A DNA stretch of 14,302 bases from Armatimonadota bacterium (GTDB lineage: Bacteria; Armatimonadota; Fimbriimonadia; Fimbriimonadales; ATM1): contig RFHN01000155.1 in NCBI GenBank assembly GCA_003695835.1, positions 1 to 14,302 of the forward strand. The letters are read 5' to 3'. The notes beneath the pieces were generated by a model that made no database searches, had not been told where the DNA came from, and was given only the letters and a program-made list of their open reading frames with translations. Each line of letters begins with the position of its first letter. Position 1 is the first letter of the stretch. Made by a program: the position numbers and the translations under genes. Positions 7,105 through 14,113 of this stretch are shown one piece after another.

Positions 7105-7806
7105 CTATCCGAGGTCGCACAGCAGCACGTCTGCGCCGTTTTCAGAGGTGAAGCGCAACGCTCCGTATTCGAGAGCCTCTGCTTCTATGCCTGCGCCGTC
7201 TCCCGTCGAGAGTCGCTCTTCGCCCAGTAGCACGTCGCCTGAAACGACCTGAAGCCACGCGCCCCTTCCAGCTTCCAAGCGGTGTTCGAGAGCCGCGCCT
7301 GAACCAATGGCGCCCCGCAGGACGAGCGCGTCTTGGTGGATCGGCGCGCCGCCCGCCGCGGCGTCTCTCGATGCGATGACGGTCCAGCCTTCAGCGGCGG
7401 GGGGAACGTCCACTTCGTGGAAAGACGGCTCAAGTCCCTTCTCATCAGGGAATATCCAAATCTGATACAGGTGCACCGGCTCCGAGTCGGAGGGGTTGCG
7501 CTCGCTATGCACGATTCCGCGGCCCGCGGTCATCTTCTGGATCTTGCCCGGAGTGATGCGGAGCGTATTGCCGAGGCTGTCGCTGTGCTCCAGCTCACCG
7601 CTCAGGACGACCGTGATGATCTCCATGTCGCGGTGAGGGTGCATGGGGAACCCCCCTCCCGGAGCGACGATGTCCTCGTTCAGCACGCGCAGCGTGCGGT
7701 AGCGCACCCAGTTCGGGTCCGCGTACTCTCCGAAGGAGAAGGTATGCCAGGTGCGGAGCCAGCCGTGGTCGAAGAAACCACGTTCTGAGGCTCGCCGGAT
7801 CCTCAC
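7105..7806 (-). CDS. Pirin family protein (YhhW-like bicupin)
   Basis: A 233-residue bicupin of the pirin/YhhW family, some members of which have quercetin 2,3-dioxygenase activity and others regulatory roles; the physiological role here is unknown. The N-terminal cupin has the metal site H56, H58 (in FPMHPHRD) and H100, E102 (in GRGIVHSE), matching the four Fe ligands of pirin. RGFFDHGWLRTWHTFSFGEY (9-28) is the family N-terminal signature. The C-terminal cupin (about 140-233) is shorter, of the type seen in YhhW. Translation starts at GTG 7806, only 3 nt after the stop of the Fe-S carrier gene, with AAGG in the stop region, so the two are almost surely translationally coupled. Cytoplasmic, with no signal peptide. 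Confidence 0.9.
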   Translation of the reverse strand: MRIRRASERGFFDHGWLRTWHTFSFGEYADPNWVRYRTLRVLNEDIVAPGGGFPMHPHRDMEIITVVLSGELEHSDSLGNTLRITPGKIQKMTAGRGIVHSERNPSDSEPVHLYQIWIFPDEKGLEPSFHEVDVPPAAEGWTVIASRDAAAGGAPIHQDALVLRGAIGSGAALEHRLEAGRGAWLQVVSGDVLLGEERLSTGDGAGIEAEALEYGALRFTSENGADVLLCDLG

Positions 7807-7809
7807 GCC

Positions 7810-8232
7810 TTAGCCGCCGCAGCCGCAGGAACCGCAGCCGCCACCCATCGAGGTGTCGAGACCTTCCATCGTCTCGTCGTCCGCGGAGAAAGAGCTCCCG
7901 CAGCCGCAGGACCGGACGGCGTTCGGATTCTCGATCTTGAAGCCGCCGCCGAGCACGTCCTCGACAAAGTCCACGACCGAGCCGGTCATGTACTTCAGGC
8001 TGAGCTGGTCCACGAAGATGGTGACGCCTTGATCGCTCAGGACGACGTCGTCCTCTTCGGGCTGGGCATCGTCAATGGCCATTCCGTATTGCAGGCCGGA
8101 GCACCCCCCGCCGGCGACCCAGACGCGGAGGGCAGCCTCGGGCTTGCCCTGCTCTTCGAAGAGGGCCTTGACTTCCTGGGCGGCTCGCTCGGTAAGCGTA
8201 ATCTTCTGCTGGAGTTCTTCGTTGATTGCCAT
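7810..8232 (-). CDS. A-type iron-sulfur cluster carrier (IscA/ErpA/HesB family)
   Basis: Carries and delivers [2Fe-2S]/[4Fe-4S] clusters to client apoproteins. The three conserved Cys are C44 (in GGGCSGLQYG), C109 and C111 (in SCGCGSSF), with the family's hallmark LKYMTGSVVDFVE and GGGFKIENPNA between. The usual family length is about 105-120 residues; this one has 140 because of a C-terminal extension of about 25 residues that ends in a Gly/Cys-rich tail GGGCGSCGCGG with three further Cys (133, 136, 138). ATG 8232 has an AAGGAC site upstream. It leads an operon with the pirin gene, and a GC-rich palindrome lies in its leader at 8244-8259. Whether it functions as IscA, ErpA or SufA cannot be decided from sequence. 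Confidence 0.92.
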   Translation of the reverse strand: MAINEELQQKITLTERAAQEVKALFEEQGKPEAALRVWVAGGGCSGLQYGMAIDDAQPEEDDVVLSDQGVTIFVDQLSLKYMTGSVVDFVEDVLGGGFKIENPNAVRSCGCGSSFSADDETMEGLDTSMGGGCGSCGCGG

Positions 8233-8243
8233 GATTTGTCCTT

Positions 8244-8259
8244 GCGGGCGTACGCCCGC
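8244..8259. promoter_or_regulatory. 16-bp GC palindrome in the leader of the Fe-S carrier gene
   Basis: GCGGGCGTACGCCCGC is a perfect palindrome 12-27 bases before the iscA-type ATG and just before its ribosome binding site. On the minus strand a -10-like CATAAT lies at 8277-8282, so the palindrome falls near the transcription start or in the early leader. It may be an operator or an RNA hairpin hiding the binding site. The -35 is weak. Confidence 0.4.
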
Positions 8260-8316
8260 CGCTTGTTACTACGTATATTATGGCTGATTCGGGTCATCCA
8301 TGTGCCGAATAACGAA

Positions 8317-8343
8317 GCGGGCCCGGGGGTGAGCCGAGCCCGC
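8317..8343 (-). terminator. Terminator after the STN/zinc-ribbon gene
   Basis: GCGGGC (8317-8322) pairs with GCCCGC (8338-8343), and inside a single mismatch CGG pairs with CCG around a 7-base loop. Read on the minus strand the stem is followed by TTCGTTATT. It lies about 31 nt after the stop at 8375 and would end the 8375-9960 transcript. Confidence 0.5.
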
Positions 8344-8374
8344 GAGGGGAACGTGGGGAGGTGCGCAAGTCGAT

Positions 8375-9178
8375 CTACGTTCCGCCGCCGCCCTTCTTGG
8401 GCGTCGTATGCGGCTGAACGTAGTTTCCGCAAACCGGGCAGTACTTCCAGCCTTCCTTGAGGCCGGTTCCGCACTGGTCGCAGTGGGCGATGATCGCCCC
8501 GACGTTCGTAGCCGAGGTGGTCTCAGTCTTGAGGATCGGCTCGATCGGCGTCGTCTTCGAAATCAAAATCGTGCCACGGTCCGTCTCCTTCCAGACGAGA
8601 CCGGCCGCCTTCGTCAACGTGTTGAGCGCGTCGCGGACGGTTGTCTTAGTCAGGTAGGCGTTGATCTTGAACGACGGCACATCGGGCGCAACCTCGATCG
8701 GCACCTCGCTTTTGATCGTGATCGCTCGCATGACCGTGCGGATGTCGTTCTCCGCCAGACGGAGAGTGATCTCCTTGTCCAACAGCGCGGGATCCAGCTG
8801 CTTCTTTGCGGAGACGGGCGTCGTTGGCGGCTGGGCCGCGGTCACCGATGGGCTTTTTGCAATCGAAAAAACGTAAATCCCATCCTCGATGCGGTACTCC
8901 AGCCCCGCGATTCGGCAGATGTGCGCGAGAGCCGTCTCGAAGGGCACGCCCTCGAGGTTCAAGTAGAGGTTGTAGAAGACGCCCGTTTGGACGACAAACG
9001 ACGCGCCACGCTGCTTGAACAGGTCGAACAGCACTTCGCGGACGTCGTCGCCCTTGGCATCCACCGACACCAGCATGGGCTGTGGGTCGGGGGTCGTGGC
9101 GCCTTCGCTTTGAGCCAGAGCCGACACGCTGAGAAGCGCGAGAACGGTAACGGAGATGATTTGCACGAAGCGATTCAT
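8375..9178 (-). CDS. Exported protein with two STN-like domains and a C-terminal zinc ribbon
   Basis: A 267-residue protein whose exact family I do not recognise. Residues 1-22 are a signal peptide (MNRFVQIISVTVLALLSVSALAQ). Two related segments follow: about 35-105 and 136-210, each with the pattern of a secretin/TonB short N-terminal domain (VSVDAKGDDVREVLFDLF... and LRLAENDIRTVMRAITIKS..., each ending in AGL and a beta strand). Such domains in secretins, or in TonB receptors such as FecA, bind partners in the periplasm. Residues 233-250 contain CDQCGTGL...YCPVCG, a four-Cys zinc ribbon that is unusual on an exported protein. Strong AGGAGG before ATG 9178. The ATG overlaps the stop of the upstream anti-sigma-like gene by ATGA, indicating coupled translation and a shared function. 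It is not a full secretin: no beta-barrel domain is present. Confidence 0.75.
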   Translation of the reverse strand: MNRFVQIISVTVLALLSVSALAQSEGATTPDPQPMLVSVDAKGDDVREVLFDLFKQRGASFVVQTGVFYNLYLNLEGVPFETALAHICRIAGLEYRIEDGIYVFSIAKSPSVTAAQPPTTPVSAKKQLDPALLDKEITLRLAENDIRTVMRAITIKSEVPIEVAPDVPSFKINAYLTKTTVRDALNTLTKAAGLVWKETDRGTILISKTTPIEPILKTETTSATNVGAIIAHCDQCGTGLKEGWKYCPVCGNYVQPHTTPKKGGGGT

Positions 9179-9960
9179 TGGTTTCCTCCTGTGGTTGCAG
9201 TGCCGACGAGGCGGCCGCCTTCGTCATAGACCTCAACGCGGCCCTCGCCGGAGTTCTTCTTTGGGATTGAATTCGTGGTCCGACTCTTGGGAGTCGAGGA
9301 CGGAGTGCGGCGCTTCGGCGCAGGGCTGGTCTTCTGGGCGGGTTTGGCGCCCTGCGTTGTCTTGGCGCTCGAAGTCGGGGCCGTTGGCTGCGTGCCCGCC
9401 GGCGGATTGCTCTCGGCCACGGTAGCTGCAGGCTGGGACTGGGGTTCCACATCCGTTTGCGCCGTTTCGGGCTTCTCCGCTGCCTCGGTCCCGTCCGTTG
9501 TTGATTCCGCGGGTTGCTGACTCTCGCTCGCCGTCGTTTGGGCGTGCGTGGTCGTAGTTTCCTCCGAAGCGGCTGTGCTCGGCGGCGCAGACTCCGTCTC
9601 GGGCAGCGCCTTCTCGCCAAGCAACCCGTCTCCCGGCTTCATGAAGTAGGACAGGCCCAGAAGAATGACCGCTACTGCCGCCAGTACCGGTACACCCTTC
9701 GATTCGAGGAACGCCTTCCATGCCGGCACTTGCAGCGACTTCCCTGTTGCCTTCTCTGCTTTCGCCCCATCCTTGGCGTCCGCCAGCGCCAGCAGGACCT
9801 GCATCGCGCGACGTCGGTCGGAAACGAGCTCTGTGCACGTCGGGCATTGCTTGACGTGCTCTTCGAACTCCACGCCTTCGGGCGTGCCGTCCAGCTGTCC
9901 GGCGAGCCAAGGCAGAAGCCTTTCCCTCGCGACTTCGCAGATTTGGTCCTGGTTCGACAT
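9175..9960 (-). CDS. Membrane anti-sigma-factor-like protein with ZAS zinc finger (zf-HC2)
   Basis: Residues 1-60 form a zinc-binding anti-sigma domain: C8, then H35, C39 and C42 in EEHVKQCPTC (H-x3-C-x2-C), which holds ECF sigma factors in the cytoplasm. One membrane segment follows at about 90-106 (VPVLAAVAVILLGLSYFM), then a long exported-side tail rich in Thr, Ala, Pro, Ser and Gln (about 110-235), a basic patch (PKRRTPSSTPKSRTT) and a short ordered end (GRVEVYDEGGRLVG). The start is taken at ATG 9960; a TTG at 9969 in the same frame is a poorer start. No sigma factor gene lies next to it: the upstream neighbour is a divergent PfkB kinase. It overlaps the STN-domain gene by 4 nt, suggesting that the tail or membrane segment meets that exported partner. 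An orphan zf-HC2 scaffold without a sigma partner is the alternative. Confidence 0.8.
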   Translation of the reverse strand: MSNQDQICEVARERLLPWLAGQLDGTPEGVEFEEHVKQCPTCTELVSDRRRAMQVLLALADAKDGAKAEKATGKSLQVPAWKAFLESKGVPVLAAVAVILLGLSYFMKPGDGLLGEKALPETESAPPSTAASEETTTTHAQTTASESQQPAESTTDGTEAAEKPETAQTDVEPQSQPAATVAESNPPAGTQPTAPTSSAKTTQGAKPAQKTSPAPKRRTPSSTPKSRTTNSIPKKNSGEGRVEVYDEGGRLVGTATTGGNQ

Positions 9961-9987
9961 TCTTGTCAACCTACTTTAGGTTTGGGG

Positions 9988-10004
9988 GCGGATGCTCTAT
10001 CCGC
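9988..10004. promoter_or_regulatory. Inverted repeat in the divergent intergenic region
   Basis: GCGGAT-N5-ATCCGC lies between the divergent anti-sigma-like and PfkB genes, 28-44 bases before the ATG at 9960. It could be an operator serving one or both genes. I see no convincing promoter hexamers in the roughly 100-nt gap. Confidence 0.3.
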
Positions 10005-10064
10005 TCCAATGGGTATGGTCGGCCGCTTTCAGGAAATCTTTAGGGCGAGGTAGTCTCTTGTCTG

Positions 10065-11051
10065 ATGAATCAACGAATCCTCTGCGTAGGGTCCATTGCG
10101 TTCGATTGCATCATGGAGTTCCCCGGGGATTTCCGGGAGCACCTGCTCGTCGAGCATCTCGACAGGCTCAGCGTCTCGTTCCTGGTGGACGAAATGCGCC
10201 GAGAGCACGGCGGCGTCGCGGCGAACATCGCCTACACGGTCGCGCTGCTCGGAGGGTCACCGATCCTCTGCGGAACCGTCGGCCGAGATTTCGGCAATGC
10301 CTCGGACCGACTCGAGCGGCTCGGCGTGGACACATCCGGCATCCTCACGATCGAGGACAAGTACACCGCCTCGTTTTTTGTGAGCACGGACGACGGAAAC
10401 CGCCAAATCGCCATGTTCTACGCCGGCGCCATGGCGGACGCGGACAAGATCTCCCTCCACGAGCTGGACCTCGACGAAGTCGCGCTGGCAGTCGTCTCGC
10501 CGACTGCTCCAGCCGCGATGGCGAAAGCCGTCCGCGAGTGCAAAGAGCTCGGCCTTCCCTACGTGTACGACCCGAGCCAACAGATCGTGCGCCTGAGCGC
10601 AGAGGACCTGCTGGAGGGTATCCGCGGCTCGCTCATGCTGATCGTGAACGACTACGAATTGGGCTTGATCGAAAAGAAGACCGGCCTGGAGAGCGCGGAG
10701 ATTCGCAGCCTGACCCAGACATTGGTCGTCACCCGTGGCGAGAAGGGAGTTTCGGTGATGGGCACGGACGTCGTTCAAGTGAAGGCGGTTCCCGCCCGCG
10801 AGGAAGTGGACCCCACCGGCATCGGCGACGCGTTCCGGGGCGGGTTCCTTGCCGCCTACGTTCGCGGCGCCGACTGGCGGACGGCTGCCGAGGTCGGAGC
10901 GCTGGCTGCTACCTATTGTCTCGAAACCATGGGCACCCAAAACCATGAATTCACGCTCGAAGAGTTCCTGCTCCGCGGCGAAGAGGCTTACGGAAACCGG
11001 GAACGGGTTGAGCGCTTCCTTGGACAACCCAGCGCAACCCCGAGCAAGTAA
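10065..11051 (+). CDS. PfkB family carbohydrate/nucleoside kinase
   Basis: A 328-residue ribokinase-fold kinase that uses ATP to phosphorylate a sugar or nucleoside hydroxyl. GGVAANIAYTVALLGG (49-64) is the first PfkB signature; DPTGIGDAFRGGF (249-261) is the second, with catalytic base D255 and the anion hole GIGD. The substrate is not determined by these motifs; the architecture fits both adenosine kinase-like and sugar kinases of this family. Cytoplasmic. The ATG at 10065 has only a distant GAGG, so initiation is weak or promoter-proximal. It is followed 10 nt later by the PLP-enzyme gene and probably shares its transcript. The pairing of a PfkB kinase and a Kbl/AONS enzyme does not point to a known pathway. 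Confidence 0.88.
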   Translation: MNQRILCVGSIAFDCIMEFPGDFREHLLVEHLDRLSVSFLVDEMRREHGGVAANIAYTVALLGGSPILCGTVGRDFGNASDRLERLGVDTSGILTIEDKYTASFFVSTDDGNRQIAMFYAGAMADADKISLHELDLDEVALAVVSPTAPAAMAKAVRECKELGLPYVYDPSQQIVRLSAEDLLEGIRGSLMLIVNDYELGLIEKKTGLESAEIRSLTQTLVVTRGEKGVSVMGTDVVQVKAVPAREEVDPTGIGDAFRGGFLAAYVRGADWRTAAEVGALAATYCLETMGTQNHEFTLEEFLLRGEEAYGNRERVERFLGQPSATPSK

Positions 11052-11061
11052 ACTGGAAGCC

Positions 11062-12285
11062 ATGAACCAAACCCTACAAAACTGGCTCGCGGAACAGATT
11101 CAATCGCTCAAAGATCAGCACCTCTACAAAGTTCCTCGCATCCTGCAGACTCCGGCAGGCGGGCGCGTGCGCATGGACGGCCGAGAGGTCGTCAACCTCT
11201 CGAGCAATAACTACCTGGGCCTTGCCAATCACCCGAAGGTGCGCCAAGCCGCCATCGAGGCGATCGAGAAGTGGGGCGTGGGCGCGGGCGCGGTGCGCTG
11301 GATCGGCGGCACGATGGAAGTTCATGACGAGCTGGAGCGACGACTCGCCCAATTCAAGCAGGTGGAGGCAGTGCTGGTGTTTCAATCCGGATTCACCGCG
11401 AACAGTGGGACGATTCCGACGATCATGGTGGAAGGCGATGTCATCATCAGCGACGAACTGAACCACGCCTCCATCATTGACGGCGTTCGCCTAAGCAACG
11501 CCGAATACCGCAAATCGGAAGGGTGGGTCTACAACCACAAGGACATGGATCACTTGGAGCAGATCCTCAAGCGGGCGAACGAGAAGGGTTTCAAGAAGAA
11601 GATGATCGTCACCGACGGCGTCTTCAGCATGGACGGAGACATCGCGCCCCTTCCGACCATTGTGGAATTGGCAGAGAAGTACGATGCCTTAGTGATGGTG
11701 GACGACGCGCACGCCAGCGGCGTTTTGGGAAAGAACGGCGCGGGTACTACATCGCATTTCAATCTTTATGGGCGCGTGGACATCCAACTCGGCACGCTGA
11801 GCAAAGCCCTCGGTGTGATGGGGGGCTACATCGCAGGTTCCGCGCTGCTCAAGGACTACCTGATCAACCGCGGCCGCCCGTATCTCTTCAGTACCGCCCA
11901 CCCGCCGATGGTGGCGGCAGCGCTCATCGCCGCGCTCGACATCATGGAGAACGACCCGGAGCCGATGCAGCGCCTCTGGGCGAATGCCAAGTGGTGGAAG
12001 GAGAACCTGGCTAATCTCGGCTTCGACACGATGGGCAGCGAAACCCCCATCACCCCCGTGTACTGCGGCGACGAAGCGAAGGCGGTCCAGATGGAGAAAA
12101 TGCTTTGGGAAGAGGGAGTCTACGCGCTTTCCATCTGCTACCCGACAGTTCCGCGCGGCAAGGCTCGGATCCGGACAATGCCCTCCGCCGCTCATACGGA
12201 AGAGGACCTCGCCTTCGCGCTGGAGGCGTTCCGAAAGGTCGGCGAGAAGCTGGGTGTAATCGGCGCGACCGCGGGTCAAAAGTAG
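11062..12285 (+). CDS. kbl: Alpha-oxoamine synthase: glycine C-acetyltransferase (Kbl-like)
   Basis: PLP-dependent enzyme condensing glycine (or alanine) with an acyl-CoA. At 407 residues it has the family length. Conserved features: SSNNYLGL (47-54), DELNHASIIDGVRLS (131-145) with H135 stacking on PLP, DGVFSMDGD (185-193), VDDAHASGVLG (213-223) with D214/H217, and GTLSKALG (244-251) with the PLP lysine K248. The overall pattern closely resembles glycine C-acetyltransferase (2-amino-3-ketobutyrate CoA ligase), which works with threonine dehydrogenase; 8-amino-7-oxononanoate synthase (biotin) is the main alternative, and no bio or tdh gene is in the window. The true start is ATG 11062 with GGAAG just upstream; the longer frame into the kinase gene is a shadow. 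A hairpin follows the stop at 12301-12317. Confidence 0.88.
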   Translation: MNQTLQNWLAEQIQSLKDQHLYKVPRILQTPAGGRVRMDGREVVNLSSNNYLGLANHPKVRQAAIEAIEKWGVGAGAVRWIGGTMEVHDELERRLAQFKQVEAVLVFQSGFTANSGTIPTIMVEGDVIISDELNHASIIDGVRLSNAEYRKSEGWVYNHKDMDHLEQILKRANEKGFKKKMIVTDGVFSMDGDIAPLPTIVELAEKYDALVMVDDAHASGVLGKNGAGTTSHFNLYGRVDIQLGTLSKALGVMGGYIAGSALLKDYLINRGRPYLFSTAHPPMVAAALIAALDIMENDPEPMQRLWANAKWWKENLANLGFDTMGSETPITPVYCGDEAKAVQMEKMLWEEGVYALSICYPTVPRGKARIRTMPSAAHTEEDLAFALEAFRKVGEKLGVIGATAGQK

Positions 12286-12300
12286 GGGGACTTGAGTTCG

Positions 12301-12317
12301 GCGCGAAACGCTCGCGC
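12301..12317. terminator. Bidirectional hairpin between convergent genes
   Basis: GCGCGA-N5-TCGCGC is a perfect 6-bp stem in the 35-nt gap between the kbl-like stop (12285) and the stop of the minus-strand gene at 12321. There is no U tract on either side, so the strength is unclear. Confidence 0.4.
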
Positions 12318-12320
12318 TTC

Positions 12321-12824
12321 CTACGGCGACCGAAGCTCGATGTCCCGCTGGTACTTCACCGCTCGGGTCCACCGCTCGAGAGCCTTCTGCACCTCTGAAG
12401 CGACCTCTGGACCGAAGAGGATCTCGAGTTGGAACGCCTCGGCGGCGTCCAGGTCGAGCGCAGTGAGCACGAGCCGGTATTGCGTCGTCGAACCCTTCCG
12501 TTCGTCCAACCGATAGAGCACCGCGGGCAAGCCAAGCCACTGTGTCCGTTTGACCTCCGCTTGCCCCTTGTGGCGGGAGTGAGCGAGCTCGTCCAGCACC
12601 TCCCAGGCATTCTCTCCGCTCGGCGCTTTGAACGTGGAAAGAACGACCGTCATCTTGGGGGATGCGATGGCGAACTGCAGTTGAGAGCCCTTGCGCTGCA
12701 TGCTTGCGCTGTACTGCGAAGGCACCGTGATCTCGAGAGGGCCGAGCGTCGTGCGAACTTGCGCCACCCCAGGCAGGCACCAAAGGGTCGCGGCGAGAGG
12801 GACAAGGAATTTGGTCATTCTCAT
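12321..12824 (-). CDS. Small exported protein of unknown function
   Basis: A 167-residue protein I do not recognise. The N-terminus MRMTKFLVPLAATLWCLPGVAQ is a signal peptide; the Cys at 16 lies in a weak lipobox-like context, so a lipoprotein is possible but not strongly supported. The mature part alternates beta strands and short helices (LGPLEITVPSQYS, QLQFAIASPKMTVVLSTFK) and ends in an amphipathic helix. No catalytic or metal motif is visible. The start ATG 12824 is 2 nt after the stop of the heme A synthase gene, with a GGAGG in that gene's end about 13 bases upstream; a second ATG at 12818 is also possible. The tight packing suggests coupling, and a periplasmic role in cytochrome oxidase assembly is conceivable but unproven. 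Confidence 0.68.
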   Translation of the reverse strand: MRMTKFLVPLAATLWCLPGVAQVRTTLGPLEITVPSQYSASMQRKGSQLQFAIASPKMTVVLSTFKAPSGENAWEVLDELAHSRHKGQAEVKRTQWLGLPAVLYRLDERKGSTTQYRLVLTALDLDAAEAFQLEILFGPEVASEVQKALERWTRAVKYQRDIELRSP

Positions 12825-12826
12825 GG

Positions 12827-13801
12827 TTATGGACGAACCTCCTCCGAAGGCGTTTCACTCTCCACCGCCACTGGAGCGGGCTGGGGCTGGGGAACTCCCG
12901 TAATCAACAAGAATAGGAACAGCCCCGTCGCGACGGTGGACGCGATGGAAAGATGAAGAACCTGTAACACAGGCGGAAGGGCAAAACTGGAAAGCGCGCC
13001 GCCAATCAGCATCTGCCCGGCCAACGCCAGGGGGCAGCCAAGCCCGCAGACGCGCCCAACGCCGCGAAGATCCGACCGCCGTACCACCTCGAACAACACG
13101 AAAGCCAGCAGTAGGACCGCCCAAGCGAAAGCGGCGTGAAAGACGAAGACGGGGTTCACCCCCGCTAACCACTCCGAGCGCGGTAAATCGGGCGTCCGGT
13201 TTGTAATTTCGTCAATATGCTCCCGCACTTGCGTCCCGATCGCAATCTGGGAAACCAGCACGACGAACAACGCCGAACCCACATTGAACAGTAGCGGGCG
13301 CCGCCCCGCACCGGACAGCAGCCGTTCCGGGGCCGCAACATACCAAGCGTAGGTCAATGCCATCAGAATCGCGATCGCCGTGAGCATGTGCGCCGTGATG
13401 AGCCACGGCTGCAGCTCCGACTGAACCACGACTCCACCGAGCCAACCCTGGAACGCGACAAGAACCAGGGCGATCCAAGCCCCAACCGCGGCCTGACGGT
13501 TCCTTCGAACGACGCGAAACGCTCGGAACGCTGCATACAGGATGAGGAAGCCGACGGTGACACCGATCAAACGGTTGATATACTCCGTCCACGTTTGGAC
13601 GACGTTGAATCGGCTCTTGTCGAACTCCGGGGGCAGTTGATCGGCGCTCGTGGGAGGTACCCACGATCCGAAGCACCGAGGCCAGTCGGGGCATCCGAGG
13701 CCGGCGCCGGTCGCACGCACAATTCCCCCAACGGCCACGAGGATCAACGTCGCGATCAGCGCTACGAGAACGGCCCGGCGAAACCTCTCGAGTTCGTTCA
13801 T
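12827..13801 (-). CDS. ctaA: Heme A synthase (CtaA/Cox15 family)
   Basis: Membrane enzyme that oxidises the C8 methyl of heme O to a formyl group, giving heme A for aa3-type cytochrome oxidase. The 324-residue protein shows about eight hydrophobic helices. Diagnostic features are GAGLGCPDWPRC (32-43) with the extracytoplasmic Cys pair C37/C43, catalytic E73 in WTEYINRLIG, H138 (LITAHML), H222 (FVFHAAFA) and H283 (VLHLSIAS). Of the four heme-ligand His found in B. subtilis CtaA (H60, H123, H216, H278 from memory), the first is Asn here (N76). Asn at this place occurs in some other lineages, so activity is still plausible. ATG 13801 has no clear ribosome binding site. The gene follows csrA and precedes a small exported protein; ctaB and oxidase genes are not in the window. 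Confidence 0.92.
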   Translation of the reverse strand: MNELERFRRAVLVALIATLILVAVGGIVRATGAGLGCPDWPRCFGSWVPPTSADQLPPEFDKSRFNVVQTWTEYINRLIGVTVGFLILYAAFRAFRVVRRNRQAAVGAWIALVLVAFQGWLGGVVVQSELQPWLITAHMLTAIAILMALTYAWYVAAPERLLSGAGRRPLLFNVGSALFVVLVSQIAIGTQVREHIDEITNRTPDLPRSEWLAGVNPVFVFHAAFAWAVLLLAFVLFEVVRRSDLRGVGRVCGLGCPLALAGQMLIGGALSSFALPPVLQVLHLSIASTVATGLFLFLLITGVPQPQPAPVAVESETPSEEVRP

Positions 13802-13813
13802 GGGGCTTGTGGC

Positions 13814-13828
13814 GCAGGTTTTACCTGC
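13814..13828 (-). terminator. Hairpin between csrA and ctaA
   Basis: GCAGGT-TTT-ACCTGC is a perfect 6-bp stem with a 3-base loop just after the csrA stop. It has no U tract on the minus strand, so it may weaken rather than end read-through into ctaA. Confidence 0.35.
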
Positions 13829-13834
13829 CCGCCC

Positions 13835-14041
13835 CTACTCTGGTACGTCCTCGGGGCGAGTCTCCGACGCTTCGACGTTTTCCTTTTGAATCTGCGCGTA
13901 GATCTCCTGCCGAAGGATCGGAACGTCCTTGGGCGCGCGGATGCCGAGGCGAACCTGCTCGCCGCGAATGTCAAGGACGACGATCTCGATGTCGTCGCCG
14001 ATCATGATGCTCTGGTGTTCCCGTCTGCTGAGTACTAACAC
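13835..14041 (-). CDS. csrA: Carbon storage regulator / flagellin translation repressor CsrA
   Basis: RNA-binding dimer that recognises GGA motifs in mRNA leaders and usually blocks translation. The 68-residue length is typical. Start is a GTG at 14041 with AGGAGG 9 bases upstream. MLVLSRREHQSIMIGDDIEI opens the protein; VRLGIRAPKDVPILRQEIY (31-49) contains the conserved RNA-contact region with the RAPKxVPIxR motif. The acidic C-terminal end (ENVEASETRPEDVPE) is variable in the family. It lies directly downstream of fliW, whose product binds CsrA and releases flagellin mRNA, so this is the classic FliW-CsrA switch for flagellar assembly. Four GGA motifs in its own leader suggest feedback repression. 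Confidence 0.96.
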   Translation of the reverse strand: MLVLSRREHQSIMIGDDIEIVVLDIRGEQVRLGIRAPKDVPILRQEIYAQIQKENVEASETRPEDVPE

Positions 14042-14100
14042 GGTCCGCGCCCTCCTTGGCTGGGTCCAGTTGTTTTACCGGGTTTGCGGCGTCAACTTCC
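14042..14100 (-). promoter_or_regulatory. Four GGA motifs in the csrA leader (candidate CsrA sites)
   Basis: On the minus strand GGA occurs at 14098-14100, 14065-14067, 14053-14055 (inside the AGGAGG ribosome binding site) and 14044-14046 (next to the GTG start). CsrA typically binds paired GGA motifs of which one covers the ribosome binding site, so autorepression is likely. Not tested here. Confidence 0.4.
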
Positions 14101-14113
14101 ACACCCCGGTCGC

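Noticed and set aside
8375..9178. Full secretin (PilQ/GspD)
   Set aside because: Only two short STN-like domains are present; the barrel domain is absent and the length is far too short.
8646..9620. Arg-rich minus-strand frame spanning two genes
   Set aside because: Low-complexity Arg/Pro sequence typical of an alternative frame; it crosses the well-supported ATGA overlap.
9175..9960. Anti-sigma with its cognate sigma in the window
   Set aside because: No sigma-70 region 2 or 4 sequence was found on either strand next to it.
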